Origin: Dicyema japonicum
Lineage: Eukaryota; Dicyemida; Rhombozoa; Dicyemidae
Reading direction: 5' to 3'
Length of the DNA stretch: 64,000 nt
Assembly: GCA_011109175.1 (NCBI GenBank)
Contig: RDEW01000003.1
Location: 1,337,265-1,401,264 of the forward strand
Shown here: positions 10,795 through 23,700 of the stretch, in pieces
How positions within the stretch are numbered: the stretch's first letter is position 1
Layout: the number at the start of each line of letters is the position of its first letter
Made by a program: the position numbers and the translations under genes
Notes under the pieces: model-generated
Databases searched by the model: none
What the model saw: only the letters and a program-made list of their open reading frames with translations
Told to the model about the DNA's origin: nothing

Positions 10795-11387
10795 ATGTCT
10801 TCTGGATTCACTCAAGGTGTCAAATATGCGACTAAATTTTTCAAAAGGGAGCAGTTAAAACGATTGACGTGGGTTGAACTAATTCGATTAAAGTTTAGCG
10901 GTTTTATGAGAGAAACAGGACTATTCACAAGCTTCAAATATTGACGTCAAGAAAAGCCCTAACAAACTCAACACGTGTAAGAAAAGAAAAGAAAGAGTCA
11001 AGTAAAATGGTAACTACTCTCAACTAACCAAAGCTGTTTGAGACCCGTTTGCTGGGTGCCTGTTCAGAATTTAATGTCTCCGCCCATGACGTCCTTGAAG
11101 GTCTTTCTAGGGTATTTTGGTGACTTATTTAGTCAAATATTTTCATTGACAGAAAAATACTATCAATTTTGGCAATTTATGAACCTAGAACATTCAAGGT
11201 TCACTTTTTTAAATATCATCTAAATTTAATTTATTGTTATTTTTCAAATTTATTTTTAAATTATTTAATTTAATTATTTTAGACCCTGGTGGATGTCGGG
11301 TCTACTGCTATGATGAACAGTGGGACAAGTTTGTCTCATGTGCGAGGAATTACTGAAAATATTATAAATAAGGACTTGCTTGGTTGA
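10795..11387 (+). CDS. MRPL20: Mitochondrial ribosomal protein bL20m
   Basis: Structural protein of the mitochondrial large ribosomal subunit. Exons are 10795-10892, 10919-11009, 11034-11111, 11133-11198 and 11283-11387, and introns are 26, 24, 21 and 84 nt. All phases agree, giving 145 residues compared with about 149 in vertebrates. The start is ATG at 10795 (MSSGFTQGVKY), so a mitochondrial presequence is short or absent. The middle exons give RVRKEKKESSKMLFETRLLG and then IDRKILSILAIYEPRTFK. The second matches the L20 signature NRKxLADLAIYEPxTFK almost residue for residue. The C-terminus TLVDVGSTAMM corresponds to SLAALAS. The stop TGA is at 11385-11387, and an AATAAAA signal follows within about 10 nt. 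No single long reading frame reveals this gene; it appears only when the tiny introns are removed. Confidence 0.82.
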
Positions 11388-11654
11388 TGTGATAATAAAA
11401 CTTACACATTCTTAACTTTTCAGTTATTTAATTTAAATTTTAATATTATGCATAAATTTTCTTCAATAGTAAGCATTTCTAGTTAGTGAGACCGCATTTT
11501 CGCACAAATGTTAAGAGTGGATGTGCTCAGTATGGCATCTCTCTTCAACTCTCCCTTTTTCTTTTTGTCATCAACAGCACGAAAGAAGGAAAATAAGTGA
11601 AAAATAGCTATTATTATTTTAATTTGAAAGACAATTATTTAACAAAGAAACAAA
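11388..11654. other. Spacer between MRPL20 and a LINE fragment
   Basis: AT-rich, containing the putative poly(A) signal of MRPL20. Nothing else is recognised. Confidence 0.35.
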
Positions 11655-12040
11655 TGTTAGTTAAGGAAGCCGGCTGCGTGGATCGCGAACGGGTTGATAG
11701 TTTCCCCTCCTAATCATGAGCCAGATGTTCTGGAAAACCAATTGTCTCGTTCTATGTTTTTTCTGTATTTCGAGGGGATTCAGAGCTGCTTTGTGACGAT
11801 CTTTAGGATGGTCATTCTTTTAATCGCAGCATTAAGTTGGTTTCCAACATGTTTGGCGAAAAAGTCTCTGATCAAACATGACTCCAAGGATGTTAGGTGT
11901 GCTATTGACTGCAATAATCGGTATGTCACGGTCCGTTGGTTGTCCACAACCTTTTACTTGGATATCGCAGTCCCTTTTACTGACAATAAATAATGTTTTT
12001 TTATGTCTAATTTTGTACGAAAATAAATATTTTAACATCT
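11655..12040 (-). mobile_element. LINE C-terminal fragment with TTAACTAAC tail
   Basis: The minus frame from 12038 contains IIAVNSTPNILGVMFDQRLF, the LGVxFD box that follows the reverse-transcriptase domain in Jockey/CR1-type LINEs. After a frameshift it continues as FAKHVGNQLNAAIKRM and then LK-rich text. The 3' end reads CTTAACTAACATTTG (complement of about 11654-11668). It is a 5'-truncated, inactive copy of a family different from that at 9561-10330. Confidence 0.65.
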
Positions 12041-12430
12041 GAGTATTAATGACAATAATTTCGTTTCCCTCCTCAAAAGAGACTCATCCAAGTAACTCTA
12101 ATTTGGGTCGGACAAGATTCAAACATAGACAACAAAACTTCGTCCCTCTTTACGACCTTCAGAAGGGTGGTCTACCAAAACTTGTAGACACGTGAATTTA
12201 GTATTCTCAATCATGAACAGATAACAATTTTTTATTTTATAATTTTATATAAAAATATAAACAGTTATTAGAGAAATTCACGTGTCTGCCAATACTGAAT
12301 TTCTCAATTACGTAAGCGAGTATCTGCCACATTCAAAAATTGGTTCTTAAAGATAAACACCGACAAAAATCCTTACTTCTGGTGCTTTCAGAAAACTATT
12401 AAAAATATGGCGCTCATGTAAAAATTTCAG
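12041..12430. other. Degenerate sequence between two LINE pieces
   Basis: It has a near-palindromic AT region around 12195-12320: the flanks share CACGTGAATTTAGTATTCTCAA and its approximate reverse complement. This could be a small inverted repeat of a non-autonomous element. No coding signal is seen. Confidence 0.35.
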
Positions 12431-12439
12431 TGGAAAAAT

Positions 12440-13218
12440 AAAGCCAAAGAAATACAAATGGTTTGTCATCCTAATTTATAATTGTGATACATGGGGGCTT
12501 GTCAAAAACGGCCATCGACAGCTTTCATCGCATCATGCTCCAAAGGCACTCAATAAACTATATGCGATGAAGATAGTAATGAAAAGTTATACAAATTATG
12601 TAACACAAAACTACTGACGATGGATATCTACGATCGAGGTGGACACTGTTGGTCACATTTTACAACCGAATCGTGTGATGGAGGAATATTTCTTCTAACA
12701 AGGAAGATTTTTCTGAGGAACACCCAGGAAAACTCTATAATCTGTGCTACATAAAGAATTAAAAGACATCGGAAAAAAAACTAAAAACTTGCGAAAAAGA
12801 GAGGACCTTGGATGAGACTTTACAACGGGAGGCAGGTGCGACACAAGGGAATCTTAATTGACTTTTTGTTTTTATGTGTTTTTAGCGCTGCTCATAATGA
12901 TAATTCACTGAAAGATTTTTGCTGAGAAACAAAGCTAGTCAACCGATCAGAATCCTCTCTTACGAAGGGCATCCAGGTAAACCTGGCTCGTCTACGATGT
13001 GATCACCACCCCTCTTTTCCATCACACGTAAACTAGATAATATAAAAGATGTTCTTTGGTTTTTTTGCAACCTCTATCAAATCACTTTTTTGAACTAATA
13101 CACTGTTCGTCTTCAATGTAAAAGTTAACCAATCTATAGAGGGACCGGCATTTGCTGAATCATACATATTAGCTGCTGTTCTACAAATTATCAAGGCCGG
13201 GGTTACTTAACTAACTAA
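12440..13218 (+). mobile_element. LINE 3' region with TTAACTAACTAA tail
   Basis: Broken plus-strand frames read LIYNCDTWGLVK, then FHRIMLQRHS and DEDSNEKLYKLC, the segment typical of the C-terminus of RTE/CR1-like LINEs (Y..ETW...FhRrmLR...). The element ends with GGCCGGGGTTACTTAACTAACTAA at about 13195-13218. This is the same end motif as GGCCGGTGTATCTTAACTAACTAA at 2345-2368, although the bodies differ. Confidence 0.6.
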
Positions 13219-13312
13219 AATGGTAGTTTGAATCAATTCTAAGTTTTCCTTATAATTTGAACAAACTAGTAATACAATTTAGTACATGGAAATAAAATTT
13301 TATATATACCAC

Positions 13313-13612
13313 TTCATTGACGAATGAGGGCGTCATCAGTGATTCACCAGTGCGGAACCGGATTATCTCAAGGACTCACAGGCTTACAATGGTAAGCCCA
13401 GCACAAAAAGTCATAAATAATTAATGAAGGAACCAAAGAGATAACCATCTGCTTGTGCCGACCAAATCTATCTTTCAATACTTCATTACAGGCTTCCACT
13501 TCCGAAAAGAGGTGGAGAAGTAGATCCACACTCTTCCATTTCGTCTTACCGTCGCGGACATCACTTAATTCTTCAGCGGAATAGTTTTTATAATGTAATC
13601 CTCATCAAAGGA
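13313..13612 (-). repeat. Dispersed repeat R2, copy 1 (inverted relative to the others)
   Basis: Its reverse complement matches 45175-45470 along most of its length at roughly 75-80% by eye: GATTACATTAT, the TCCGC blocks, CTACTTCTCCAC, CCTGTAATGAAGTATTG and TGTGCTGGG.TTACCATTGTAA. A shorter third copy is at 53603-53790. It is likely a non-autonomous mobile sequence of about 300 bp. Confidence 0.6.
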
Positions 13613-16588
13613 TTTGCTCACTGACTCACATACAAGCAAAAAGAAAAGAACAAGAAGTAAGAGCAACTTCGATATCTTAGATAATGTCTTATTTAATTAT
13701 CACAATTGTTTTTTACTTTTTAAATAAATTAATAAATAATAATTTAATTTTAAGCATAGTGCGATTACAAACATTATTACTCTTTGGTGGATGGGCTTAA
13801 TTATGCCACTTTCTTCTCCCCCTACAAATTTGGACTGATGACAACTCACCTAGAATCAGACTCGAAAGTGAGCAGATTTTTCAAAAAGTCTAAGCGACGA
13901 ACCAGTCACCTTCAAAAAGTCGAGGATAAATATACCACTTCATTCAAGAGTAACGCAGGTCAATAACCATGCTGAACTGTTTTGGATTGCTCATTGTGAA
14001 GTGAAGAGAGATAACCAAGAGAGGCATTGGGTTATCGAGCCTGCTCTTTACAAATCACTTGGGGAAATACGTTTACAACTCTAATAGCGGCTATTCTCGA
14101 CTGAAAGGAACCTTTTAGTAATTATAGTTGTTTATGTATACTCCTATCGCACATGGTAACATTTTAATAAGGTGTCAATATAGTTAGTCCTATCTGACCT
14201 TTATCCTCCTAGAAGAATCATCGACCCACTACTTTTTCTTCGTTTCTTTGCGGAGATCAATCAACTAAACTTGTTATCCGGTACTAAAAAGGCTAATCTT
14301 ATGTTGCAATACACTAAACCACGTCAGAATGAGGTTCTAAGATTATTTGAAATTGTAAGCGACATACGATGCAGCGAACGTTACCACCACTCTATAAGTT
14401 CTTGTAATTTTTATACAATCCACCAAATCCTTCATATTTTACTTATTGGGAAGATACCACTTAGTCTCCATAGCACTTAGTCATTATGCCTTATATCAAT
14501 CGGTTTTTCCCTCTTTCGCAAAGAATCGATAATTTTTGCAATCAAGTGATTATTTTTTTCCTTTAAATTGAATGTATTTGTTTAAATGGAATCAATAAAG
14601 TCAGCTATTATGAACAGATCTCCATCATGACCTTCGAGAATTGAGTACATGGGAGTTACTTCTCATAATCACTATTTCAATGTTCTAGAAAAGCCATCGT
14701 CTCATTCTAGACTCTCGCTTCCTCTGTCCTGCAAGACGATTGAATGGTTAATTGATCGGAAGGTTGTGACGAAGATGTGCATTCATTGCACAGAATGTCT
14801 ACTTAGCTTATTGTGAATGAGAGCATTTGTCTTCTTTCTCATAAGTTTGGACTAAGAAAAAAAATATAAAACTAGAAATTTTGAGTTAGCTACGATTGAT
14901 ATGGTCAAATTAAATAGTGACTGAAAATAACTAGTAATAGATATATACACTATGTATTTTAGTAATAACTCAGATCAAAGTGTTTTCTCGTACTTCAACG
15001 AGATCGCTTCTAAAATCATCAACGTTAATACTTCAATTTCAAAAATAATAACTACAACGAAACAACATTAAACACGTTATGTTCAAATTTAATTAGTTAA
15101 AATTTTATTGGTTTTAATTTTAATAAATAAATAAAAGTTTCTTTTCCTCGAGTAGAAAAATAATCTTAACCATTTATATTGTTTTGACCTGCATCAAGGT
15201 CAGCGGATCTTGGTTAATCATCTATTCTCTTTACCTATTGGTTCTCTGCTTGATAACAAAAGCTTTCATACCACGGTTGTCTTACACCTTGTGTTTGAAA
15301 TAAGTGAGTTTTGCAGAAGTCGTTGGGAGAAAATTATTAACAGTTAAAGATTCATAATCTACCACGAAAAAGGATTCAGAAAGGTTTTTTTCTAACTCTT
15401 AAACAAAACGAGCTCCGGAGAGCTGTTTCTACAAATAATGAATTTTTACCTCTATGGACAATAAGATGTGTAGACATTTGACGTATTGACGATCTTTGGT
15501 GTGGGATGCAAAATACGTCGACACCCTACTTACCTTATAATTGTCCTCGTCAGCTTGTGAGGATTACAAACATGCCGACTGAGGAACTGAGAAAACTAAA
15601 TAAATACTGTTTGTGTGACCGTTTCAGCTTTCCGCTATTTTCCGCTAAACCCATGGAAAGATTTCGACTATCGCTAAAACTACAATTGTCTAAATCGAAA
15701 ATGCTATCAAGACTCTGTCATCAAGACACATAGAAGCAACCAGGGTTTCGACATTGTCCGTCTCCATTGTCTCTCGGAACTACTTACTCTTAAGGGAATG
15801 CGCTCTAAAGAACTACTACCGGGCAATAATAAATTCCAACTCAAAAATACAACTTGCTTATCTAAAATCGGTTTTTTCTTTAAATTAAGTATTTTTTAAA
15901 TTACAAGGGTAAATTCAGTCACAAATTAATACTCGTTAAAGTATATAAACTTTAATAGGCACAATAGACTTCCCTTCAATAGTCAGATTTTCGTTTCTAT
16001 CAGAATTTGACTGAAAATTCTTTTCGGCGTTTTTGTCACTGGATTTTTCACGACTATTCCTTACCGACATAGTCCATTCCAACCAGTGTCTTTTGGCCAT
16101 TATTATACGCCTATATTATTGGTTTTATAATGAATTTAAGCTCTAGCTGTTCAAATTTTAAACAATCAATATTACGACCATTAAAATCAATCACTGTTAA
16201 CGTCAAGGGCGAAAGGTTCTTCTGCCCGTGGCGAGCGTATGATAATCATCCCTTTATAACTAACTTAAAAAGTCCGGACTAAATAAATTATAAATTTTTC
16301 AGCATCGATTGATCGTTTTCCTCATGTTTTTTCTACACTCACATATCTAAGCAGTCTCTCAAGGCATCATTCTTAGGTTCTCTAAGCTTTTTCCTGAGGC
16401 GATTTTTAGCCCCGATGGGATGTATTCGCTTCGGATCAAATTAAAGGAAACCAATATAAACAAGAAATCAAAGCAGAAGACTGTAATATAGAAAAACAAC
16501 CATCGCTTCGCATGTTGTGCTGCGCAAGCGTGAAATCATCGTCATAACAAGGAGAAGGTCACTGATAATGCTTTATCACGTAGAGCAA
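13613..16588. other. 3-kb stretch without a supported gene
   Basis: Short open frames at 13784-13966, 14271-14480 and 15506-15733 show no family resemblance, and tiny-intron joining did not extend them. The composition is AT-rich throughout. A short conserved exon could still be hidden here. Confidence 0.3.
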
Positions 16589-16701
16589 TAAGGGAATTCA
16601 AAGAGAACACGCATCTGATATCGATCAAATCCAGTGTGCTCNNNNNNNNNNNGGGAATTCAAAGCGAACACGCATCTGCCATCGATCAAAACCAGTGTGC
16701 T
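16589..16701. repeat. Sequence duplicated on both sides of an assembly gap
   Basis: GGGAATTCAAAG and about 48 nt in total occur at 16590-16641 and again at 16653-16701, with few differences, on either side of an 11-N run (16642-16652). This pattern suggests two overlapping contig ends placed end to end, not a biological tandem repeat. Confidence 0.7.
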
Positions 16702-17733
16702 TCAAGTCTTCATCGATGTCAATATAAAATTGTGATCACTAGCAGTCGATCTTGTCTATGAAGAAAAAACATGAAAAAAGTGAGTATAACGTAGTAATAT
16801 GAACTATATGGTTTGGATCTGCTGCTCCCTACAGCGTGCTGCCCGGATACCCTACCCTATTTCATCTATCTTAAATCTATCTACGTATTTTTTGCAGGTC
16901 ATCACCTAGTTTCCAAGCAATTAACCACTCAACTTATGGAATTCATTAATAGAGTACAACCATTCGCATATCTCATTTTGATTGTTTGATAAATTCATTA
17001 TTAGGATTCTTATGACGACCACATTTAATTAGAACGAATAATTTTTAGAAAAGAGTTGCGGACTAAAAAATTTTCTTAGGGATTTTCATATGCTGTGATA
17101 TTTTATGGGGAATTCTTGTGCTTTTATGCAAGATTTATAACTAGTTTATGTTCAGTTGTATTAGATGGAAACTTTATGGAATGAGAGCTTTGCGTATAAG
17201 TTTGTTTACTTGAGAGTCAATAAATTCAATTATAAAAACATAGAAGCTATGATCTATATGGTCCCTGGGTTGATGAAAATCCTCTCGAATGACCAGCAGC
17301 TTCGTAAAGTTTTCTGAAGGGAGTGAGATAAGATTTCCAAGTTTAAAAAAAAGCGTAAGAGAACAGTCTGAGAGTTATGAATGTTTCCACAGAAAAATGA
17401 ACAAAAGTCAAATCACCAGAGAAATCAGCATACTTCCGAAATTTAGATGGAACAATCGAAGAAAAACTGTCGAGTAAAGTGTGCATCAAAAACATAGCAA
17501 TAGAGATAGGAGCCAGATCAATATTCGACTAACAACTTGGTTAGCGTGAATTAATAGAAAAACTTGCTTTTCAATTTTCGATAGCATAATATTTTAATAA
17601 GAAATATGTTATTTATTAGAATATTTAGGAATCTTAATTAACAAAATAATTAATAAAAATTTAAAATTACATTTAACTGTTGTTTGTCGTGGTTGGTTTT
17701 TTGTATATTATAAAACTAGTTATTCCCAAATAT
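16702..17733. other. Spacer upstream of TPR
   Basis: No convincing gene. Bases 17289-17477 are open but unlike anything I know. The last 100 bases before 17734 are very AT-rich, and I see no core promoter motif. Confidence 0.3.
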
Positions 17734-20700
17734 ATGACAGAAACCGCAGACGGGGAACTCCAACTATGCTTAACTACTGATGAGTACAACTATCTTCCTC
17801 ATTCTATTAAAAACAAGCTTACAAATCTAGTAGATTCTAAGCTACAAGACATCGGAAAACTTAGGAAGACGTTCCTCAAGAAATTCATTGAAAAGGGTAA
17901 ATTCAACTCAACATGAAAGAACAAAACTTGTTGGAAGCGGATTCCTTAACACGTGAGCAGAGATATTCGACTCAAGGATTCCATAAGGACTTGGAAAGTT
18001 AGCAGTTTTAGCTAATTTTCAGAGGAGGTTGAGGAAATTCGCAAAATCACGGAAAAACTGACCTCGGAAAAGTACGAGTTGCTAGGAAAACTGGAAATAG
18101 TCGAAAGTGAGGGAATATCTTCAAAGGTAGTAATTTTACTTATAAAGTACCAAATTGAACGGTACGAGACTGAGAAGACAAACCTTAGAAGTCAAGTTGA
18201 ATATCTGCAGACTGAATTGCATAAAATGAACAGTGAGGTGTTGTCCTCTAAGCAGCAATACGTAGTTCGTTTGTATTACTGTAGAATATTGACTCCATGC
18301 ACGTGAGGATTGAACTGGACGAACAGAAAAACCAGGTACTCTTTAGTATTTGCTTTATAATTTGGTTACCATTGTTAGAGTCGTGTTTGTATGAGTTTTA
18401 GCTATATGACTGATTTGTAGATGTTTGGTATTTTGGCGGTTATTTTCGGTCATTTAATTTTAATCTATACATTTATAACCACTTAATAATAATAATTTTA
18501 GTGCATGTGTAGTTATTGACTTGTTTTAGTGTTATGTTGATCTTTTTATATTTTATAGTGTTTTTTGTTGTTATATTTATTATTAATTACTACTCAAACA
18601 ACACTCATATTACATTCAGCCTTATGTTCCAACAGCCTTCTCAGCCATCATTTCCTTAATGCTCATTCGTACTGTGACAAATGAATTAGATTTTGTTATT
18701 TAATGTTTGTAGCAGGCGCTTTCACTTTAATCATAATACTTATACTCATGACACACTATGCTACTCTATTGTTAGTAGACGATCTATTTAGTTCCATTTT
18801 CATCTGTTTTACTCTTTTTACTGTTCTTAGTTTATTAAATTTTTATTAATTTAATACATTATTAATTAATTAATAAAATGGAAAATTTTGTTATAATAGT
18901 TTCGATAATTTTATTTACCCTTTTATAAATTTTACATATTTTTGGTATTCCGCCTATTTTGCGTTATTTTTAACTAAAAATGTTCTATTTTGATGCTAAT
19001 GTTTCAAATTTTACATATCATTCATGAATTTTTATGCTAGAATGCTTTACTGAGACAACAATTGGAGTCGATGAGGGTAAAATACGAAGGTTTAGAGAAC
19101 AACTATGAAGATTGTGTTAAAAGGATGGCTGAGTCACAACAAATACAGAACCAGCTAGAACGTGTCTTTCATGAAGAACTCTCAGCGCAAAAACGACTAT
19201 CTGACACTCTTCAGTCATCCTCCTATAATTTTCTGCAAACTAACCAGACATTATCCAATAAACTGGCAGATTCACAGAATAGGTTCAAAAATCTTCTACA
19301 AAGTTACCAAATTGATTTATTTCAGAATACAGCCAACTCGAACACCATTCAGTCACAGAAATTCGAAATTTAAGGGAAAATATCCAAAATAAAGGTTTTG
19401 GTGGTCATTTATGTAGATTGTGAGATTGAAGAATTGACAGAGAGACTTAACACTGCGAATGATTTAAGCGCCAAAATTGGTAAATTTGTTGCTTTATAAT
19501 TAGCCATCTCTGAGGAGGAACTCTCTATGCTGTGCCCGACTGCATATGCCAGTCAAAATATGCTTAAATCCTCAAAGAATCTAACTGAGGTGGGTTTACC
19601 TATAACTCTAGATATATGCTGAATATTCTAATATTAATGAAGCCTTTATGAGAGAAAGAAGTGAGAATATTCGCCTGACAGAGTCTGTGTCGATACTAAT
19701 GCAGGTTTGTACTTTAATTCCCTCTCATTACATGATCTGTTAATTTACTCTTTAATCTTGTTGTTGATATTTACAAATAATCATACTAACTCAATCTTGC
19801 AGTGTGACCGTAAGGCTGGCGGACGCTTTCCCTTTTTGATTTGTAAGGAAATGCCTCAATGAGCCAGCTCCTCTCTCGCTCATTTCCACTTTGTTACCTT
19901 TTATTAGCTTAAATTTTTCTGTCACGTTGATATTAATTTTATATCTAATTTTGCTGAATTGGACTTTGTATTTCTTATAAATGTCATCTAATCAAACTTA
20001 TTGTGCTTTTCTAGATTTCCTTAGCTTTATTAACTTTAATCTGTTGATAGCTTTACTTATGTCTCCCATTAAAATGGTCAGTGCTCATCCTCTTATTTCT
20101 TAGCGATTCTTATATAAACTTTTTCTTAGTTTTACTTTAGCTTTATGTTGGATTATTGCTATTATATACTTTTTGGTCTCAAAGTTAATTTGTAGGAAGC
20201 TGAGGACAAGGCAATGCAGTATAAAGAAATTAAAGAGCATAATTCAAGACTAATGCAATCCATGAATGAGACTCAAAGCAATATGGAAAACTACTTCCAA
20301 GTATATTTTTGCCTTATTCTAGCAATTACAACGAGCAAAGGCTAATGCTGATAAAGTGACTCAAATGAACGACAAAATGAAGGCTGAATGTGGACAATTT
20401 AAACACCAAAACAACGACTTGTCGCTCCAAGTGCGAATTCTTCTCAAACAAATCCACGAATTACGTGGAGGAGAAGTCGTTAATGACATTGACGACTCGG
20501 AACCAGTCAGAGATAATTCTGTGGAACAGATTATAGCCGGAAATTTGGTAAAATTCAGGTTCGAATGATTTTTAATATAAGAACGATCGAGGAATTACAA
20601 ACCCGAAATTTGCAGTTGCTGTCCATTGTGAGGTATATGAGTGAGGAACACGGGGAAACTGAGAAATATGAGGAAATGTTAAACGAGAGCAGATTGAGGA

Positions 20701-23700
20701 TTGAAGAGCTGACCAAATCCAATGAAGAGTTATCCTCACTGAGAGTCCGGGACTCTGACTTGGTATTTCCGTGATTTTTACCTAAGCTGGATGTGATCTC
20801 CAAACAACGAGATCTCTACCACTCAATGCTTTCAAAATCTGAAAGTGTTCAAAATATGGACTTTTCCGTTCATTCAGTGAACGAGAGTGTTAAAAACACG
20901 TGTCTTTCATTGCATTCAATTGAAAGTATGATGATCAATGAAGAATCATTAGTTGACGCTCCCAACACGTGTATTGAAGACGGAGATGAGACTACAAGTC
21001 ATCTAAGAGACCAATATGAACAAATCAAGCTGAGATTCGAGCAATATAAGGAGAATCAGTCAGAAAATGAAAAGTAGACTATAAAATCACATTTTAGAAT
21101 ATTACAAGAGGAAATTGACAGATTGCGGTGTATAAACATGGATCTTAAGCAAAGCAATGGAGAGCTGTCCTCTAGAGTATTATCCCACTAATAAAATAGC
21201 TTGAATTCCACATTATGAGATTTGCCACTATAGAAAACGACATTAAGTTGTATCAGGCGGATATTGAGGTACTAAGGAGACAATATGAGGACAAACGAAC
21301 ACATAATGTACTCCTCGAAGAGAAAATCGGGAAATTGAACCAGGTTAGTGGCTCCATTTCTATTGAAGGACATTAGTGATGTAAGAAAGCAGTTTGATGA
21401 AAGCAAACTGTCGGCAATTTCAGTCAATAACGAAAGAGATGGCCTTATCAGTGAAAATAATAGACTTTTGTCTGAAAATTGTGCCCTTAGATCGCAGCAG
21501 AGGGCCTTTAGTTCCATTGCCAACGATATTCTACATATAAAGTCTGCTGTGGAAAGGTAGCTATTGTAAACAAGCAGAAATGACTCTGATGATCGTATGG
21601 CTGTAGAAAAGAGAGTCCAAGATCTTTCCTTTGACTTGATGGAGTCGAGGAATCTCCTATCTAAAATTGACCGAGAAAGCTCAGCCGAAAAGGCCACTCT
21701 CTTGGTCGTGTTTAGTACTTATTACAGATAAGGACAGAAGAGCTTGAAAATCAACTAGCAGAAGTTGGAAAAGACCTTGAAGAAGCAAAGTCGACTATAA
21801 TTTCGTATCAGAGTGAGGTTTTTGTTTATAAGTGACTCAAGATTGCTGCCTTGAGGATTAGATTCGGTACTGAACAGGAGATAGGTTTGTTTGCCCCAAT
21901 AATGAAAATAGGAGACATTGAGGGCGAAATGAGAGAGGAAAAGCTAAATATGACAAAGGAAATCAAACTCCTCAGAGTTGAGTTGGAAGGTTGAGAAATG
22001 GAAGCAATTTAGGGACAAAGTCTCAGTTAAACAGCGCTCAGAACTCTGTCAGGGAGTTCACTAGCTTGGCAAACCAGTACGAGACCGCACTGCAAGAACA
22101 AACCAGCATTTGTAGGGAAATTGAACAAAATTATAGCTTAAAGGTCAATTCTCTACAAATCGGTGGATTATAATAACCATTTTAGCGCTAAAAAAGGCAG
22201 AGGATGAGCTTACCGTGGTTTCCACTAGCCTTTCTATCGCGGAGACCGAAAACCTTGCTAATTTGCAGAAACTAGAGGAATCTGTAGGAAATTGGATTTA
22301 ACCTAGAAAACTCAGATGGAATCCATGAAGAATGAATATTCTCAAATATCTCTCCTAAAGGAAGACTTTAAAACCAGGGAGGCTGAAATGGTGGAGCTTC
22401 TTCGAACGAGAGATGAGATCATATGTCAGAGACAGGAACGTTACCAGGATGAAGTCAAGAGACACGCAGAACGGATATCAGAAGTGGAGGAACTAAAGAA
22501 AGAGGTATCTCAGTGATTTGACCTTCAGGCTGAGGTTACGACTGCCATGTCAGCCGATCTTCTACTACAGTACAATTCTGTTAGGGAGGAGCTGAACAGT
22601 GTTAATGTATGCAATTTTTTTTACCAGCAGAGTCGAGTTGGACTGGAGAGGGATAGGCTGATGAGGAGTGTTGCTGACATGGAGGAGAGAAATAATGAAT
22701 TGACTGAGATTAATGGTTCTCTTTTATTGCAATTGGAAGAGGTTGTGTCTGTGGGTTTAGTTTTAGGTGGTATCTTTGTCCGGTAAGGGTGGGACTTCTG
22801 AATATGAGGAATCTGCGCTTTTGGATAATCGGTTTTCTCCCGAGAAGTTGATGCAAGTGATTGGGTTAATTTTGTTTATTATTTGAAATTTATATAAATC
22901 AATTAAAGATAGCCAACTTATTAAAGTTATTTAAATTTATTATTATTTAATTTATTTAAAATGTTAATTTTTTTATTAAATTTAAATTAGATTATTTTTG
23001 TAGATTTTTACGTAAAAAGAAAGATTTAATATCGGCACAATATGAGCTATTATTGGCTGAGAATAACCGTAATATGACGAACCTATCAATCGCCCACAAG
23101 GAAATAGAACTGTCACAAAAACGAATTTGTGAACTCAAGTCTACCATTGAGGTATCTTTATTTATTAACCAGATTAACTCCCAACAAGTTTCCGAGTTCT
23201 TTAGGGTCAAGAAAGAACTGGAGGACCTTCAGGACGTCCTCAAACAGAACCGAATCCTGGTCTCTGAGAATAAGTCTCTCGAGGATGCTATCCTAAAGAA
23301 GTCATCAGAGGTATAAGCTGAATAACGTTCAGAATGAGAGACTTAGAAGAATCTCTGATGAAAAGGAAATGCTTGTTTCTCAGACTATGGCTCGCTGCCA
23401 GGCTTTAAAAAGCACTAATAGTCAGATTGTGAGCGAGAATGCCCGCTGGAGGACACGTGTTTCACATTTGGTCAACGAAAACGAGGATTTGGAGCAGAAT
23501 AGGCTAAAAGAGAAGATGTGAGTGATTCCTTTGACTTGTAGCTCCCAATGTGAGCACCTAGAATCTGAAGTGGAGTCCCTTAGGCAGTGTTTACTGGACG
23601 TGAAAGCTGAGAATGCCGGTTTGACTGACGAAAGGCAGATTCTATCCCTGCGTGTTGAAGAACTGATGGAATCGAGCACTTCCCAGAGGTTCTGTAAGTA

